Assembly: GCF_050947875.1 (NCBI RefSeq)
Contig: NC_134570.1
Span: forward strand, 242,598,584-242,662,583
From: Dermacentor variabilis
Lineage: Eukaryota; Arthropoda; Arachnida; Ixodida; Ixodidae
Length of the DNA stretch: 64,000 bases
Reading direction: 5' to 3'
Shown: in pieces, positions 29,996-40,833 of the stretch
Position numbering within the stretch: the first letter of the stretch is position 1
How the letters are laid out: each line of letters starts with the position of its first letter
Made by a program: the position numbers and the translations under genes
The notes under the pieces: generated by a model
Told to the model about the DNA's origin: nothing
The model's database searches: none
Seen by the model: only the letters and a program-made list of their open reading frames with translations

Positions 29996-30740
29996 CATTT
30001 GGTTGCGCCTTAGTCCGTTGTCATGCTTGCGTGGCAGCCTGCCTCGCAGATCTAGCAGCTATGGCTCCGGTCGTGCTGCGCTACGGTTTCGGAAGTATTA
30101 GTTGGCCTGAAGACATTCCATATTTCTCTGGCTACACATAAAAAATTCTGATGTTACTTCGCCACAGCAGTCAATGGAGAAGAAAGCTTTATCGCGTCAG
30201 CTGACTCGCGCAAGCAAAGGTTTGAGTGCTCCGCTGCTGGATCCGTAACAACGCTGGCTATATTTAGCACTAATTACATAAATTTACCGGATGCATCTCA
30301 ACGCCGAGTTGTTATCCGCATGCGCATTTATAAAAACACATAGGCGGCTTAGTCGCGCGTGCCCCGGCAGTATGCGCACACAACTCGTAATACAAGGCAG
30401 CTTCCCTACCACATAATTCTTGGCAATGAATGGATATTTACCTTTCGTATCGTTCGCTTGGTGCGGTGGCGTTGGAAGGGGCTTGGTGGTGGTATTGCGA
30501 AGGAAAAATGGTTTTACATATGCCGGATCGTGCATGCTATTGCTAATTTTGTTTCCGACGAAATGCCGACTGTAGATTCTGCGGTTTGGTACTGTCTGCC
30601 ATGGCTGACCGTCTTCACTACCGAATAAACGAAGCACACACGCGAAATTCGATTTAGAAACCAGCCCGACACCGCTTCACAGGGCGACAAGACGGGAACT
30701 TACTCCGCTCGCCTGACTGCTTGGATCCAACGCCGCCTCC
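29996..30740. other. no supported gene
   Basis: Mixed-composition sequence. Short overlapping open frames only. Confidence 0.45.
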
Positions 30741-30750
30741 GTTCTTGTTC

Positions 30751-30984
30751 TTAGGGTTCAGATGGAATGACGCAGAAGGATACATCTTCCCTCATCCCGA
30801 CGTAATTGTGGCACCTGTATACGCAACAGTATCGTCGGCGGCCTTTTGTTTTCCTTCGATTTTTGGGGCGCCCAACGCCACTACCAGTAGCAATTTTCTT
30901 CCGCGGATGCGGCTGCATTGTGCACGTTCTGACCGCCAGGGCGGCGCTGCAGGCGGCATCAAAACTCCAGTGCTGGTTCCCCAT
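30751..30984 (-). pseudogene. THAP zinc-finger N-terminal fragment
   Basis: The minus-strand frame contains a basic stretch then RRRYCCVYRCHNYVGMREDVSFCVIPSEP before a stop at 30751. CCxxxC followed by VSFxxIP is the start of a THAP domain, a DNA-binding finger of transcription factors and P-type transposases. The RRxxW block, the second Cys and the His ligand are missing, so the fragment is non-functional as it stands. Downstream sequence gives no clear splice donor at the break. Confidence 0.5.
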
Positions 30985-31545
30985 AGTGACGCAGTTATCG
31001 AAAAACAGCTCCGCAGTCCAAGCCTAGTTAATTGGAGTTAATTACTCGTACTGAGAGATGTTTGCAACGCTTTCCATGAGCCCATGCATAATTAGAACTT
31101 ATTTCGGTAGTTTTTGGGCACGCTCGCCGCACCTGGTGTACTGAATCTTACCAGGACAAGTTTTGGCGCTTTCTCTGACCCCAGACATAATTGTAACTAA
31201 TTTCACTACTTTTTGGGGTACTTTTCAAGCACAGAGGCCACGCTCGGCGTAGTGGCGCAGTTAGCGAAAAGCAGCTCGGCTGTGTGCCGCAGTTAGTTTC
31301 GCGTGTACTGAATCTTACTGGTAGAAGTTCGGGACGCGTTCTCTGACGCGAAAAAGTATTGTAATTCATTTGGTAACATTTTGGGATATCTTGAGGCATG
31401 CTCGCCGTTCCTGGGGTTGTGTAGCTGCTAGCAAAAAAGCAAGCCGGCCATAGTGAGTTAATTTTGCGTGTACTGAATTTTAGTGGGACAAGTTTGTGAC
31501 GCATTTTATAGCCCTGCAAAAACATACACCTTATTTCGGTACCCA
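30975..31545 (+). repeat. degenerate tandem array, ~165-bp unit, 3-4 copies
   Basis: The landmark tactgaat(c/t)tta recurs at about 31139, 31306 and 31471, a spacing of 167 and 165. An earlier partial unit has ctgagaga near 31051. Each unit repeats ctttctctgac, a cataattg-like block, ctcgccg and gcagttagcgaaaa. The 150-codon minus-strand frame across it simply mirrors the repeat. Confidence 0.75.
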
Positions 31546-32400
31546 CGCTTGTCGAAAACGCGACAAGCGATTGCCGAGAGATAACACGGGAGTGTTGCAT
31601 GCGTCGGCAGGACGCGTAAAAGATAACACGGAGGAGCTCAAGAACACGACATTTATGTATTCTAAGCGACTGAAAACAGGCTTTGCACCGACGAATCTGT
31701 CTTGAGTGCGACTAGAAGGCATTCTGCAAGCGTGTAACATAGGCTGGCTGAGCCTGTGTTGTAGCCACCTCTGTATACTTGGCGTACCATCGCGTCGACT
31801 GAGTTGTGTTGAAAACGCGCAGTCACCCGTGTATTTGTGCACTTACCGTGCAGGAAATAATGTTCAGGAAGGGAGGGGTGCTTGAAAATCGGATGTCTTC
31901 TTCAGATTTTATGGCATTGTTTCGGAGGAGGCTTTGCTGCGAAATGTACGTAAAAATGAATTTATCTGTAATGCCGCTCATTCACCACTTACGCACGTTT
32001 CGCCTCTACACGCAATACTCCTGTTAGGTCAATATACCAAAATGATACATGCTTGTAATTTACTTTCTTTCAGCTGATGGCATCCGGTGGAGCTCCGTAC
32101 GGCAATGACTGCTGCTTACCTGGTGCCCCAACTTTGGATGAATGTAGAAGAAGCCCGGAACGAGCATTTATGTAGAGCAAAATAAATATTTCAGAATTTC
32201 AGAAGACGTCTTGCGTTTTCTTTATGAAATTGCACCTGACAGGTTCGGCGGAGTCTTGTAAAGGTCGTTCGCGATCATTTTTACTAAATAATGATACGAT
32301 TCCACGCCAAGCCGATCAGCGGAGCCGGTGCGGCGTGTACCAACTGGTGTACAAAACGCACGCGCCCAAAACAAACCGGAAGGAGTTAATACCATCCGCT
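31546..32400. other. no supported gene; possible poly(A) site
   Basis: A pyrimidine tract plus AG (tttctttcag, ending at 32073) is followed about 105 bases later by aataaatat (32181). This could be a small terminal exon on the plus strand, but no open frame with homology supports it. Confidence 0.25.
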
Positions 32401-32627
32401 TGGTGTGCTACAGTCAATTCGGCCGCTGGGCTCTATGGGAGTGTCCGCTCTATGGCTCGGGCTAGACGCTGTTCCTGGTGTGACTGGCTAAGCCTACGCT
32501 GTTGCGTCTTCTTGTCCGTGTCCTTCGTGTCGTCCACAGCCGTGTCGGACTTCTTTGCCATAATTGGTGGAGGTTTGCTGGGTCTCCTGCAATCCTGGAA
32601 TTGCGCAGCCAGACTCTCCCTGCCATC

Positions 32628-33570
32628 ATGACCAGCGAAAGCGCCACGAGCTTGCCACCACCTGCTCCCTAGTCTACCGTATGCCCCGGCACGTTCCACC
32701 AGCGGGACCCTCCTATCTTCAGCGGCACTGACGACCACGACGTTGATGACTGGCTCTCATCATACGAACGCGTCAGTCGGAACAACAAACGGGATGACAT
32801 CACGAAATTGACCACAGTCCCTTTCTACCTCACCGGAATTGCCCACTTGGGGTTTCGGAACCACGAAAGCGAAGTCCCAAGCTGGACGGTGTTCAAGACA
32901 AAGTTCAGCGAGGTCTTCGGCCGCCCTGCTGTTCAAAAGCTTCGTGCCGAACAGCGTCTGCAGTCGCGCTCTCAGCAGCCTGGTGAGAACTTTACCAGCT
33001 ACATCGAAGATGTCATCGATCTCTGTAAATGCGTCGATGCATCCATGACTGAGGGCAATAAAATCAAGCATGTCATGAAGGGTATCAACGAGGACGCGTT
33101 TCAGATGCTCATTTCATGGAGCCTCTCTACTGTTGCCCAAGTTATTGAACTGTGCCAAAGCTATGACGAGCTCCGCCGTCAACGCCTCCTCACCCGCCGT
33201 CCTGTTCCCCACCTCTCCTTTTCCAGATGCCACCCTCCTCTCGCAAATCAAGGCTTTCATCCGGGAAGAAGTTGCTCGCCAGCTCTCCCTCATCTCCAAC
33301 CCACCGGAGTCAAGTTCGTCCCTTAGTCCGACCCTACACACGTTATAGAAGAACAAGTGTCCGAGGTCCTTCCTCTGGAACGGGCGCCTTAACTCACCGC
33401 CCCACTGACTTACGCCGACGCCGTCGCACGACCACCGACCTTCCGGGCTCCGCCTCCAATGCCTAGCCCTGTTTTTACCCCCACGCCGCCACGACCTCCA
33501 GTCCATCGAGTAATTAATCCCAGGCGTACAGCGGACAATCGGCCCATCTGCTATTCGTGTGGTATTCCCG
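32628..33570 (+). pseudogene. gag: Gypsy-3 gag, broken
   Basis: ATG 32628 is followed by a stop at codon 15 (TAG 32670). Homology then continues in the same frame: IFSGTDDHDVDDWLSSYERVS, TTVPFYLTGIAHLGF, PSWTVFKTKFSEVFG and GENFTSYIEDVIDLCKCVDASM, the gag capsid region and similar in plan to Gypsy-1 gag. A frameshift near 33185 moves homology to another frame (QIKAFIREEVARQLSLI). Later PICYSCGIPGHVA is a zinc knuckle missing its last Cys. It cannot make a functional capsid. Confidence 0.8.
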
Positions 33571-33679
33571 GTCACGTTGCACGCCTGTCCACGCCGACAT
33601 TGTCTTCACTGACTTCTCCCATTTGCTTCTGTCGACATGCCTTTGGAGCAGCGCAAGGACTCCTGGGATTTCATCTTTG

Positions 33680-34129
33680 ATAGATTACATCTCTAATTCA
33701 CCTACACGCCCATCATGCCGAGCGTTACGCCGACAAGCTTCGCACTTCGCCATCCGCGACAGAATCGTCTATCGCCGTAAATACAGTTCCGACGGCCGCA
33801 AATGGCTGCTTGTAATACCTCGGCAGCTCCGCACTGATGTATGCGCCGCTTTCCACGCCGACTCTCAGTGCGCACACGCTGATCTCTTCAAGACCTACAC
33901 CAGACTACGTCATAAGTTTTATTGGCATGGTATGTACACATTTGTGCAAAAGTACATTCGCTCTTGCACAGAATGTCAACGCCGGAAGCGTGATCCTTGC
34001 CGCCCTTCTGGACCAATGCAACCTTTGCCGTGCCCTTCGCGACCGGGTTGGGATAGACTTCTACGGGCCTCTACCATACACAGCTGCTGGCAATCGCTGG
34101 GTCATTGTAGCTGTAGACCATCTCACGAG
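33680..34129 (+). pseudogene. Gypsy-3 integrase N-terminal part, truncated
   Basis: The sequence reads HFAIRDRIVYRRKYSSDGRKW, LLVIPRQLRTDVCAAFHADSQCAHADLFKTY and YIRSCTECQRRKRDP, the HHCC zinc-binding domain, then after a frameshift VGIDFYGPLPYTAAGNRWVI with the first catalytic Asp. It ends at VDHLTR, where the sequence folds back on itself. Confidence 0.82.
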
Positions 34130-34151
34130 GTAGCTCGTGAGATGGTCTACA
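34112..34151. repeat. 18-bp perfect inverted repeat at the end of Gypsy-3
   Basis: 34112-34129 (tgtagaccatctcacgag) is exactly inverted at 34134-34151, with spacer gtag. The left arm is integrase coding sequence and the right arm replaces what should follow. This is a template-switch or snap-back type junction. Confidence 0.9.
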
Positions 34152-34212
34152 CAATGTTCGCCACATTGTTCACAATGTGTGAACACAATGTTCAGTGTCT
34201 CGCAGGTAGCCA

Positions 34213-34231
34213 GTATATATATATATATACT

Positions 34232-34264
<33 letters not shown>
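34213..34264 (+). repeat. imperfect (AT)n microsatellite
   Basis: Alternating AT with interruptions (actt, acat). Confidence 0.95.
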
Positions 34265-34269
34265 GCAAA

Positions 34270-35755
34270 TCAAGTATTTACGATATGTTCTCAGCAGTTG
34301 CAGTGGCTGCGATGAACTTTTACACCAAAATCTATCGGCTTCATCGCATAAAATTTGTGCTGCAGTGAAAATGTATTCGATGTGTACTATACATATCCGA
34401 CTGCACTGGTACAATAAACCATCCGCAAAATTAAGCCAATAGCTCTTTAGCTTCAGTTTTGTAGTTTTAGTGTCTTCGTGCGAGTGAGATGTTTCCAACT
34501 TTCTAGTTTTTTTGTCAGTGAGGTTCATCATTACGTTGTACTGCAAAGAAGCTGCATGTCAGAAGTACATATTCTTTACTCGTTGCGCAGTGACTAACAA
34601 ATTAGTGGTTCTCGCCATGAACTGCTGTCCATATTCACAATAGTCACAGTGATCTGACAGTCCCTGCAAATCAGTACTCATTGCGCTCATACTACGTGTC
34701 TTTTGGTGTGCGCTACCAATAAGTGATTCGATCATTCTGTCTGCTGTTTGCAGTCGTCTATTAAAGCTGTATGTGCTAGTATTTAGAAACTTAGACAATG
34801 TGCAATGATTTACTCATTTTTATGTTTTGTATTTACATTTTTATTTTTTCCCTTCTTATTTCCAATCTAATACAAGGCGTTGTGCAGGTTAACGATGCGG
34901 TACTTGTAAATTTCTTTAGATAGCTCTGTTTTTTGAACACTAAACATGCATGGTTTTGAATCTGCATTCGGTTATATAAAAGGCAGGGACTTCTTTCTGG
35001 TATAACGTTCTTGGTTGCAGCGAAGGATGTATAAATATAGCTGATTTTGTAATAGCTTCACGATTTTTCTGCGCCGCAGTTCTTTGATAGCGCACTACCA
35101 ATACATACAAAATACACTATAAAAATGTCTTTCCGCACTACACATTACAATTCTTGACGGGGTGTTTGCACCTGTGAAATTCTGGAGCCGTTGTGTTGTG
35201 GCTGCCCAGTTTACGTGTCCGACATTTGTGGCACGTTCGCTAGTATAGGAAACAAAGGTGGCAGTCAGGAACTGCTCTGCTTTCTTTTTACCCGATCATG
35301 TTGGTGTTCTGATGGTCTATGTTTTAGGTAGTCAGAGTTGTCAGTTGATAGTTCTTTATCTACTGTCATCGAAAGCTTCATAGTTAGCCTTTGCGAAATA
35401 TGAAATAGATGATCATATCTTGGTGGTGAAGCAGCGCACTGACATGGACAAGGCGAAGACACACAAGAATACACGACACTCGCTGCAAGGCATGCTGATT
35501 AATCACCAACTAGCTCAGTTTTCCACATTATTAATGAAATAGATTATTTACTTGGAGCTTGAAACAATGACGCAATAGAAATGTCAGCTTTTCATATGAA
35601 AGCATGCAGTGATTCATGCATGTGTGCTTTTTCAATTCAGCGATTCCACAAAGGCAGCCCTGCCAGAATAACTTATTCTTATGTGAGAATAAACTGAAGT
35701 TATTGTTGAAATGTTCTTTCCCATACTCACTTGAATGACTGAGATGCCCTTGTAC
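34270..35755. other. no recognisable gene
   Basis: AT-rich, many stops in all frames, no paired repeats found. Confidence 0.5.
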
Positions 35756-35759
35756 TTAA

Positions 35760-36481
35760 GAGGAAGCTTTAGCTCGAGTGCTCCTATCTAAATACATGTA
35801 AATGGAGAATTCGTTTTTCTCGGCAATCACTGCATCAAATTTGACGAGGTTTGTTGCATTTAAAAGACAAAATTAAAATCTAGTGACTGTTGGTTTCGAA
35901 TTTTTGAGTTAGGTCGTCAATTTTTTATTAAAAATTGACAAAAATCGTAAATTTTCAAAAAACGAAACTATCAAGTTTGCAACTCTGTAACTCAACCACT
36001 AAAAATGATAATACAATTCTGTGAATTGCATCTAATAGTACATCTAAAGCGGACGAAATTGATATGTTACACATGAATATAAAAAATTTAATCGTAGGGA
36101 AATACAACTTTTGCAAAACCGTTGTAACCAACGTAACAAATTCACGTAAGATGTAAAATGACATATGAAATTTGTCCGCTTTGATGATCTAATGGATGCC
36201 GTTTACAGAACCGCGATATCTGTTCTTGATGCAGAGCTATGAATTTGTAAACTTCGTGCTTCTATTTTTTTCAAACGGTCAAATATTTGAAAATCGTTTT
36301 AAGAAAATTTAAGTCCTAAATCGAAATTCCGCTTCCAACAGTCACTAGAATTTAACTTTCTCTTTCAAATGCAACAAATTTCATCAAAATCGGTCCAGGG
36401 GTTATCTCATAAAAACATTTTTGCGTTTTACATGTATTTGAATAGGCCGCGTCGGAGTTGGGCCCGAGCTAAAGCTTCCTC
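35760..36481. mobile_element. TTAA-flanked fold-back MITE, 722 bp
   Basis: The ends GAGGAAGCTTTAGCTCG and CGAGCTAAAGCTTCCTC are exact inverted repeats flanked by TTAA at 35756-35759 and 36482-36485, the target site of piggyBac-type transposons. Inverted pairing continues inside: tttcatttgaatctctag-like blocks such as caaatttgacgaggtttgttgcattt oppose aaatgcaacaaatttcatcaaaa, and gcggacgaaatt (36050) opposes aatttgtccgc (36170). No transposase. A TA target within TTAA is an alternative reading. Confidence 0.85.
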
Positions 36482-36485
36482 TTAA

Positions 36486-38083
36486 CTAGAGATGGCTGGT
36501 TGGTCAGCACACTTAGTCAGGCAATGGCCTGGCCAACTAAGGTACCACTTTGCCAGAAATTAATGCTGGTTTTAAATTACACCTTATTGTGCAACGTTTT
36601 GTATAGATCAAGTAGAGCACCACACAATAAATTAAATGACTGACAGTCACTGAACAAGAATCTGCCTGGAGTCAATGTTTGGGCAAAGGGACTTGCCTTA
36701 TTAACAACTGATTTCCACATAGCTCATGGCTCGCAAGGGTCGAGGAGGATAAGCAGGTGCGTAAGAGTAAAATGAAGGCTATGGCAAGGGGAAGTGGAAA
36801 GCTTTGAAGGCAAGGATTAGTTTGTGATTGTAAAAGGGGTGTGCTAAGGTTTCTCCCAAGTGGGGTGACGAAAACAACCCACAGAACTTCAAATGAACCA
36901 TTACATACAAGTAGGCGTCAACCTACTGTGGCAGCCTTTTAGGGAAACCTTCTAATTAAAGTAAGGCTTGCACTGTCAACTCTGTGGACAGCTGAAAGTA
37001 TCTCATAATCATTTCACGTAATGTCCTGGCCATGACCAAATATAATCTGGAGCTCCTACTGTTCCACTTGCCCTTTGTATTTACTATGATATAGTGTTAC
37101 CTGAAAACACATCTTTCTTGATGGACAGCTTTTAAACTTGCAAAGCCTTTGATCACCTTAACATACTCGGGCTTCTTAAGCACGATGTCAATTTTATGAG
37201 CTTTTTGTCAATGGGTAACTGTTCTAAGACCTGTGGTGTACAAAATTTATTTATCTTCCGATGGTGCTTTCTTGTTCAACATCTCACAATATTGCACATC
37301 ATTGAATATTAAAGACAACAGCAGTTATAGTGGACTAAGGGGGACTGTATTGACTGATGGAACTACCCACATGAAAATATTTCACTTTTAGTACTCTTAA
37401 AAGTTCAGCATTTGAATTGTTGAAACATTCAAATGTGGTCAAATACACTGGGTTACAATTATTGGATTGTGTCTGCATTAGAAAGAAAAGAATGTAACTG
37501 CTGCCATGTCATGTATGGAACACCTGGCTTATAAATTAAGTCATGAACTCAAACCCTAGCAGGAACATGTGTTTTGTTTTTTCTACAACTTTTTTTTGTA
37601 GGATCATTTCTGATCACTAACTCAGCCACGCTAGCACCTATGAGTGGTATATATGATGGCTAAATTAATATTTGGTATGTTATATTTTAAGCTTGTTTTT
37701 TAACTAGTATATGCACTTGAACTGACTTGACTTATGGTTGTGCAGCTTTGCTAAGGTTCACTTATATATTGGATATGCGTTTAACGGGTTCACGGCAACT
37801 CTATTTTCATTAATCACTCTGTTGTGGCAATCTAAATGTACCAACAACCATCATCTTGCACTCATTTCTCTCCTTCCAAGTTGAAAAAGAAACACAAAGA
37901 ACCATGGTCACTAATAAAAATGTTTTACCTTTAGTGTACATATATGACTAAACCTGTATTCCATACATACTAATACAACTAGGAAGACATTGCAGCATGG
38001 AGCCCCTCTGGTTGCTTGAAAGTTCCGAGAACCGTGCAGCTGTAATTGCTACCAATTGTTGGAATCTCAGCGCTGACACCCGT
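36486..38083. other. no supported gene; right end may be internal LTR-element sequence
   Basis: AT-rich with no long frames. The last ~130 bp (37950-38083), read on the minus strand, follow the LTR at 38084-38680 and may be its leader region; an open frame there is not recognisable. Confidence 0.4.
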
Positions 38084-38314
38084 TGTTGCACCTGGGTTGC
38101 AAGCCCCAAGGGTAGCGTTGGCCTGGCGGCCTGGGGCACAACTGGAAGCATCCGAAGGTCCCGGCAAAGCATGAGTCGACTGGTAACAGAACAACTTGTT
38201 TATTCTAGCATCGCAAAAGAGCGGGCGGTCAGGTCGACCGAAGTGGAGAGACGAGAGAGCACGTAACTCAACTAAAGAAATCGGAGCCTCTCTCTTGGCG
38301 TCCGGCGGCAGCTG

Positions 38315-38322
38315 CTTTTATA
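38315..38322 (-). promoter_or_regulatory. TATA box in the LTR
   Basis: TATAAAAG on the minus strand, preceded by a GC-rich upstream region and followed by AATAAA, as expected for LTR transcription leftwards. Confidence 0.6.
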
Positions 38323-38504
38323 CTCTCGCAGTTGAGGGCAAGAAGGAACGCCTCGTCAGAGGCGCACGTGATGCGCCGCTCGGGCACGTTGAGACGAGTA
38401 GGTGACGCATCCGCCGGGCCGGCGCCGATCAGACCTCCTCGCTTCACAGTTGGGGGAGCTCCTCTCCCCGGCTCCCGCGCTTTGACAAGCGTGGGTACCA
38501 ACAT

Positions 38505-38533
38505 GCACACACACACACGCGCGCACACACACA
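38505..38533 (+). repeat. (CA)n / (CG)n microsatellite inside the LTR
   Basis: acacacacacgcgcgcacacacac-type tract. Confidence 0.9.
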
Positions 38534-38680
38534 CGTGGCATTGAAACATGCCTGGACGCGCTTGGCGGGGAGGCGTATCGGCGGCGCCGAACGGGCCAAA
38601 ATGTCCGCCGCTTTGAACGAAGCCCCGGCGTCCGTTGCATCCGCGCCGGCTATACCGCGCGTCGTAGGCGAAACGTAACA

Positions 38681-39729
38681 CAATGTAAGTGACCTTTCCT
38701 CTGTATATGTTCCAAGTAGTAGTTAATGTACGGGATTGTGGAAGTATATGCCTGATGCTGATGCTATTAAGCTAATTTGTCAAAAGACGAAGCCTGTCTG
38801 CAGTTCCTTTTTATAAATTTAGGTGTACAAAAAAGGGTAATATTATAAACATGACGATAAAGGCGACATTGTAAAGAGAATCTGGTTCATATTTTAATGT
38901 TTGGAACAGGAGCCAGAAATACCACCGATGTCACCTGCCATTGTTAATGATGTGTGGCATGTCCTACATACATTATTCTTAATCTGCTACTGAGCCCCCC
39001 CCCCGCCCCCTTGCTTTAAATCATTGTCCGAACAGAAAGAGCATGTAGGTGGTTGTGTTAAGACTTGTTCTTCATTATTGCCTTTCACTGAAAGCCATGA
39101 CCCAAGCTCTTAACAATATTCCTTTGTCTAAGCAATTCAATTTTGTGTCATCAAGCTTAATATTAAAAAGAACTGGTCTGCCAAAGGCATTTTCATAGTA
39201 GCCTAATAATTTACCTGCAGTTTCTTTGCAAAAGCTACCCAACATTTTTCACCGCATGCCTTGCATTCTTAGACTTTTGTCCTTGCTGTCTAGTTTTGGA
39301 ATCGCTGACATACATCATTTCAGGCATGCTTTCAAGCAAGATTGGTAAACTTAGCTTTCAGTCAATTGTACAAGCAATACTGGCCAAGTGTGCAGCTTGT
39401 TTCCCCTACTTGATTCTGAAATGAAATACTTGCACACATTGTGCTATGTTTAACATTTTCCGTGCCTTCGACGAGCTAGGTTCATCCGTGGCTTTTTGCT
39501 AAAAACGGCCAAAGATAAGCTCAGCTCATAAACAGTACTTCGCATTCTCTAGCAATGCCATGGACAAGCCAAGATGTGTCTCAATGCTGTCAGGCTTTTG
39601 ATCGAAGGCAATGCATAATCCATGGAACAGCACAAGAAGAAGCAAAGTTATTCTTTCTGAGCAGGTAAAACACGTTGCCAACTGAGGTTTTAAAAATACA
39701 TTAGCCACTTCTTGTCAGAATGAAATGAA
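38681..39729. other. no recognisable feature
   Basis: AT-rich spacer. A short C/G-rich run (cccccccccgccccc) lies near 38995. Confidence 0.5.
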
Positions 39730-39875
39730 TTGTGGGGTTTTACATGCCAAAATCATGATATGATTACGAGGCACACCAAAGTGGGGGATTCCACATTAAT
39801 TATGACCATCTGGGTTTCCTTAATGTGTGCCAAATGCACAATACATGGGTGTCTTTGCATTTCGCCCCTATTCGG
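39730..39875. repeat. SINE-like tick dispersed repeat, partial
   Basis: The sequence ggggttttacatgccaaaat, then gattacgaggcacaccaaagtgg, and later ttgcatttcgcccc follows the body of a very common tick interspersed repeat that I know from memory, with a tRNA-like end not present here. Identification is by recall only. Confidence 0.5.
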
Positions 39876-40833
39876 GGTAGCAGTGCGACATGGAAGGGGA
39901 TAAAGAAGCGTTTGATAGTACATACTGCACGAGTGTGCTTAACTGAGCTGGTTAGTGCACGTTTATAATTGAATTTAACAGTGCTGAAGATGGGTGGAGA
40001 GAAGACGACAGACAGCATTAGAGGGGTGAAGCCTCAAAACGCCATAAATAATTTAATATAGTAGCTTTTTTACAGCCAATTTTGTTTGCCAGGAGGATAC
40101 TGTGCCCTGATGTCACGATGCAGTATATGGTCATGTGGGAGCAGGACATTGTGATGTTACGACACTCGCTCATTCAGTCGTCCGCTATGCTGCTACATTG
40201 GCCTTCACAATTAGCAGCGCACAAGTCGAACGAGCTAGCCGGAGGCCTCAAGAGAGTGTCAAAACGTCGCAATGTCCTTCTCCCACGTGACCACATACTG
40301 TGTTGTGATGTCACTACACAGTATCCTCCTAGAAAACAAAACCGAAACCGGCTCTAGGAAAGCTATTGTACTAAATCACGCCACTCCAAGGCTTGTTAAT
40401 ATATTTTTAGAACTCGAAAGCCTTAATTTAACGAGAAAAAAAAGGAATAATTTAAGATATCATGTCAGTACCTCTTCAAATAGAACTTTGCAGACGATGT
40501 TCGGCCTAAAGTGTATCGGGTGCTTTGAATAAGCATTTATGGTCTGAGGATGTGTTGTAAAAGCCAAAGAAAAGTCGAAGGGGGATAGCCCCCGGGCATA
40601 GTTTTGTTGGTAAAGTACTTTATTTGAAAAACCTGAAGGAGCTAAGTAACATTTTCTTGGTGCAAATATTGGCTTGCATAGCTGTAACTGGCACAAGAAT
40701 TGTTGAAGCTTGAAGCAGCATCGACTCTGTCATGGGTACTCAAGCAGTGGGCAATCCTTCTCTGGACAAAGACCTAGAGTGACGGGGCAGGGTAGAACTT
40801 AAAAATATTGCCGTCCAGCATGAATGCAAGGAC
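39876..40833. other. no supported gene
   Basis: Contains two similar phrases (catactgtgttgtgatgtcactacacagtatcctcct near 40296 and the inverse-looking aggaggatactgtgccctgatgtcac near 40091). These are about 25 bp inverted copies, possibly the ends of a small 250-bp fold-back element. Confidence 0.4.

Larger units (their letters stand above)
32560..34129 (+). mobile_element. Gypsy-3: internally deleted, 3'-truncated Ty3/Gypsy relic
   Basis: A PBS-like TGGTGGAGGTTTGCTGGG near 32569 precedes gag remnants (32628 on), then the sequence jumps from the gag zinc knuckle directly into integrase (about 33680-34129). Protease, RT and RNase H are missing. The element stops inside the integrase core and runs into a fold-back. 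A 5' LTR probably lies just upstream of 32560, but its start cannot be fixed without a second LTR. Confidence 0.8.
38084..38680 (-). mobile_element. LTR of an unidentified retrotransposon, ~597 bp
   Basis: Read on the minus strand the block begins TGTTACG and ends GCAACA. It has a TATA box (TATAAAAG, plus 38315-38322) and, ~115 bp later, AATAAA (plus 38199-38204), the layout of an LTR promoter, transcript start and poly(A) signal. It is GC-rich unlike its flanks and contains a CA tract (38505-38533). Flanking 5-mers do not match, so it is either a solo LTR with a decayed duplication or a 5' LTR with a truncated interior to its left. Confidence 0.6.

Noticed and set aside
31148..31600. 150-codon minus-strand frame with internally repeated peptide
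   Set aside because: The peptide repeat simply mirrors the ~165-bp DNA tandem array; no homology.
31799..32190. Terminal exon of a host gene
   Set aside because: An acceptor-like tract and AATAAA exist, but no supporting frame or upstream exon was found; kept only as a low-confidence note.
38079..38685. Target duplication for the 38-kb LTR
   Set aside because: Flanking 5-mers differ (cccgt against caatg), so solo-LTR status cannot be asserted.
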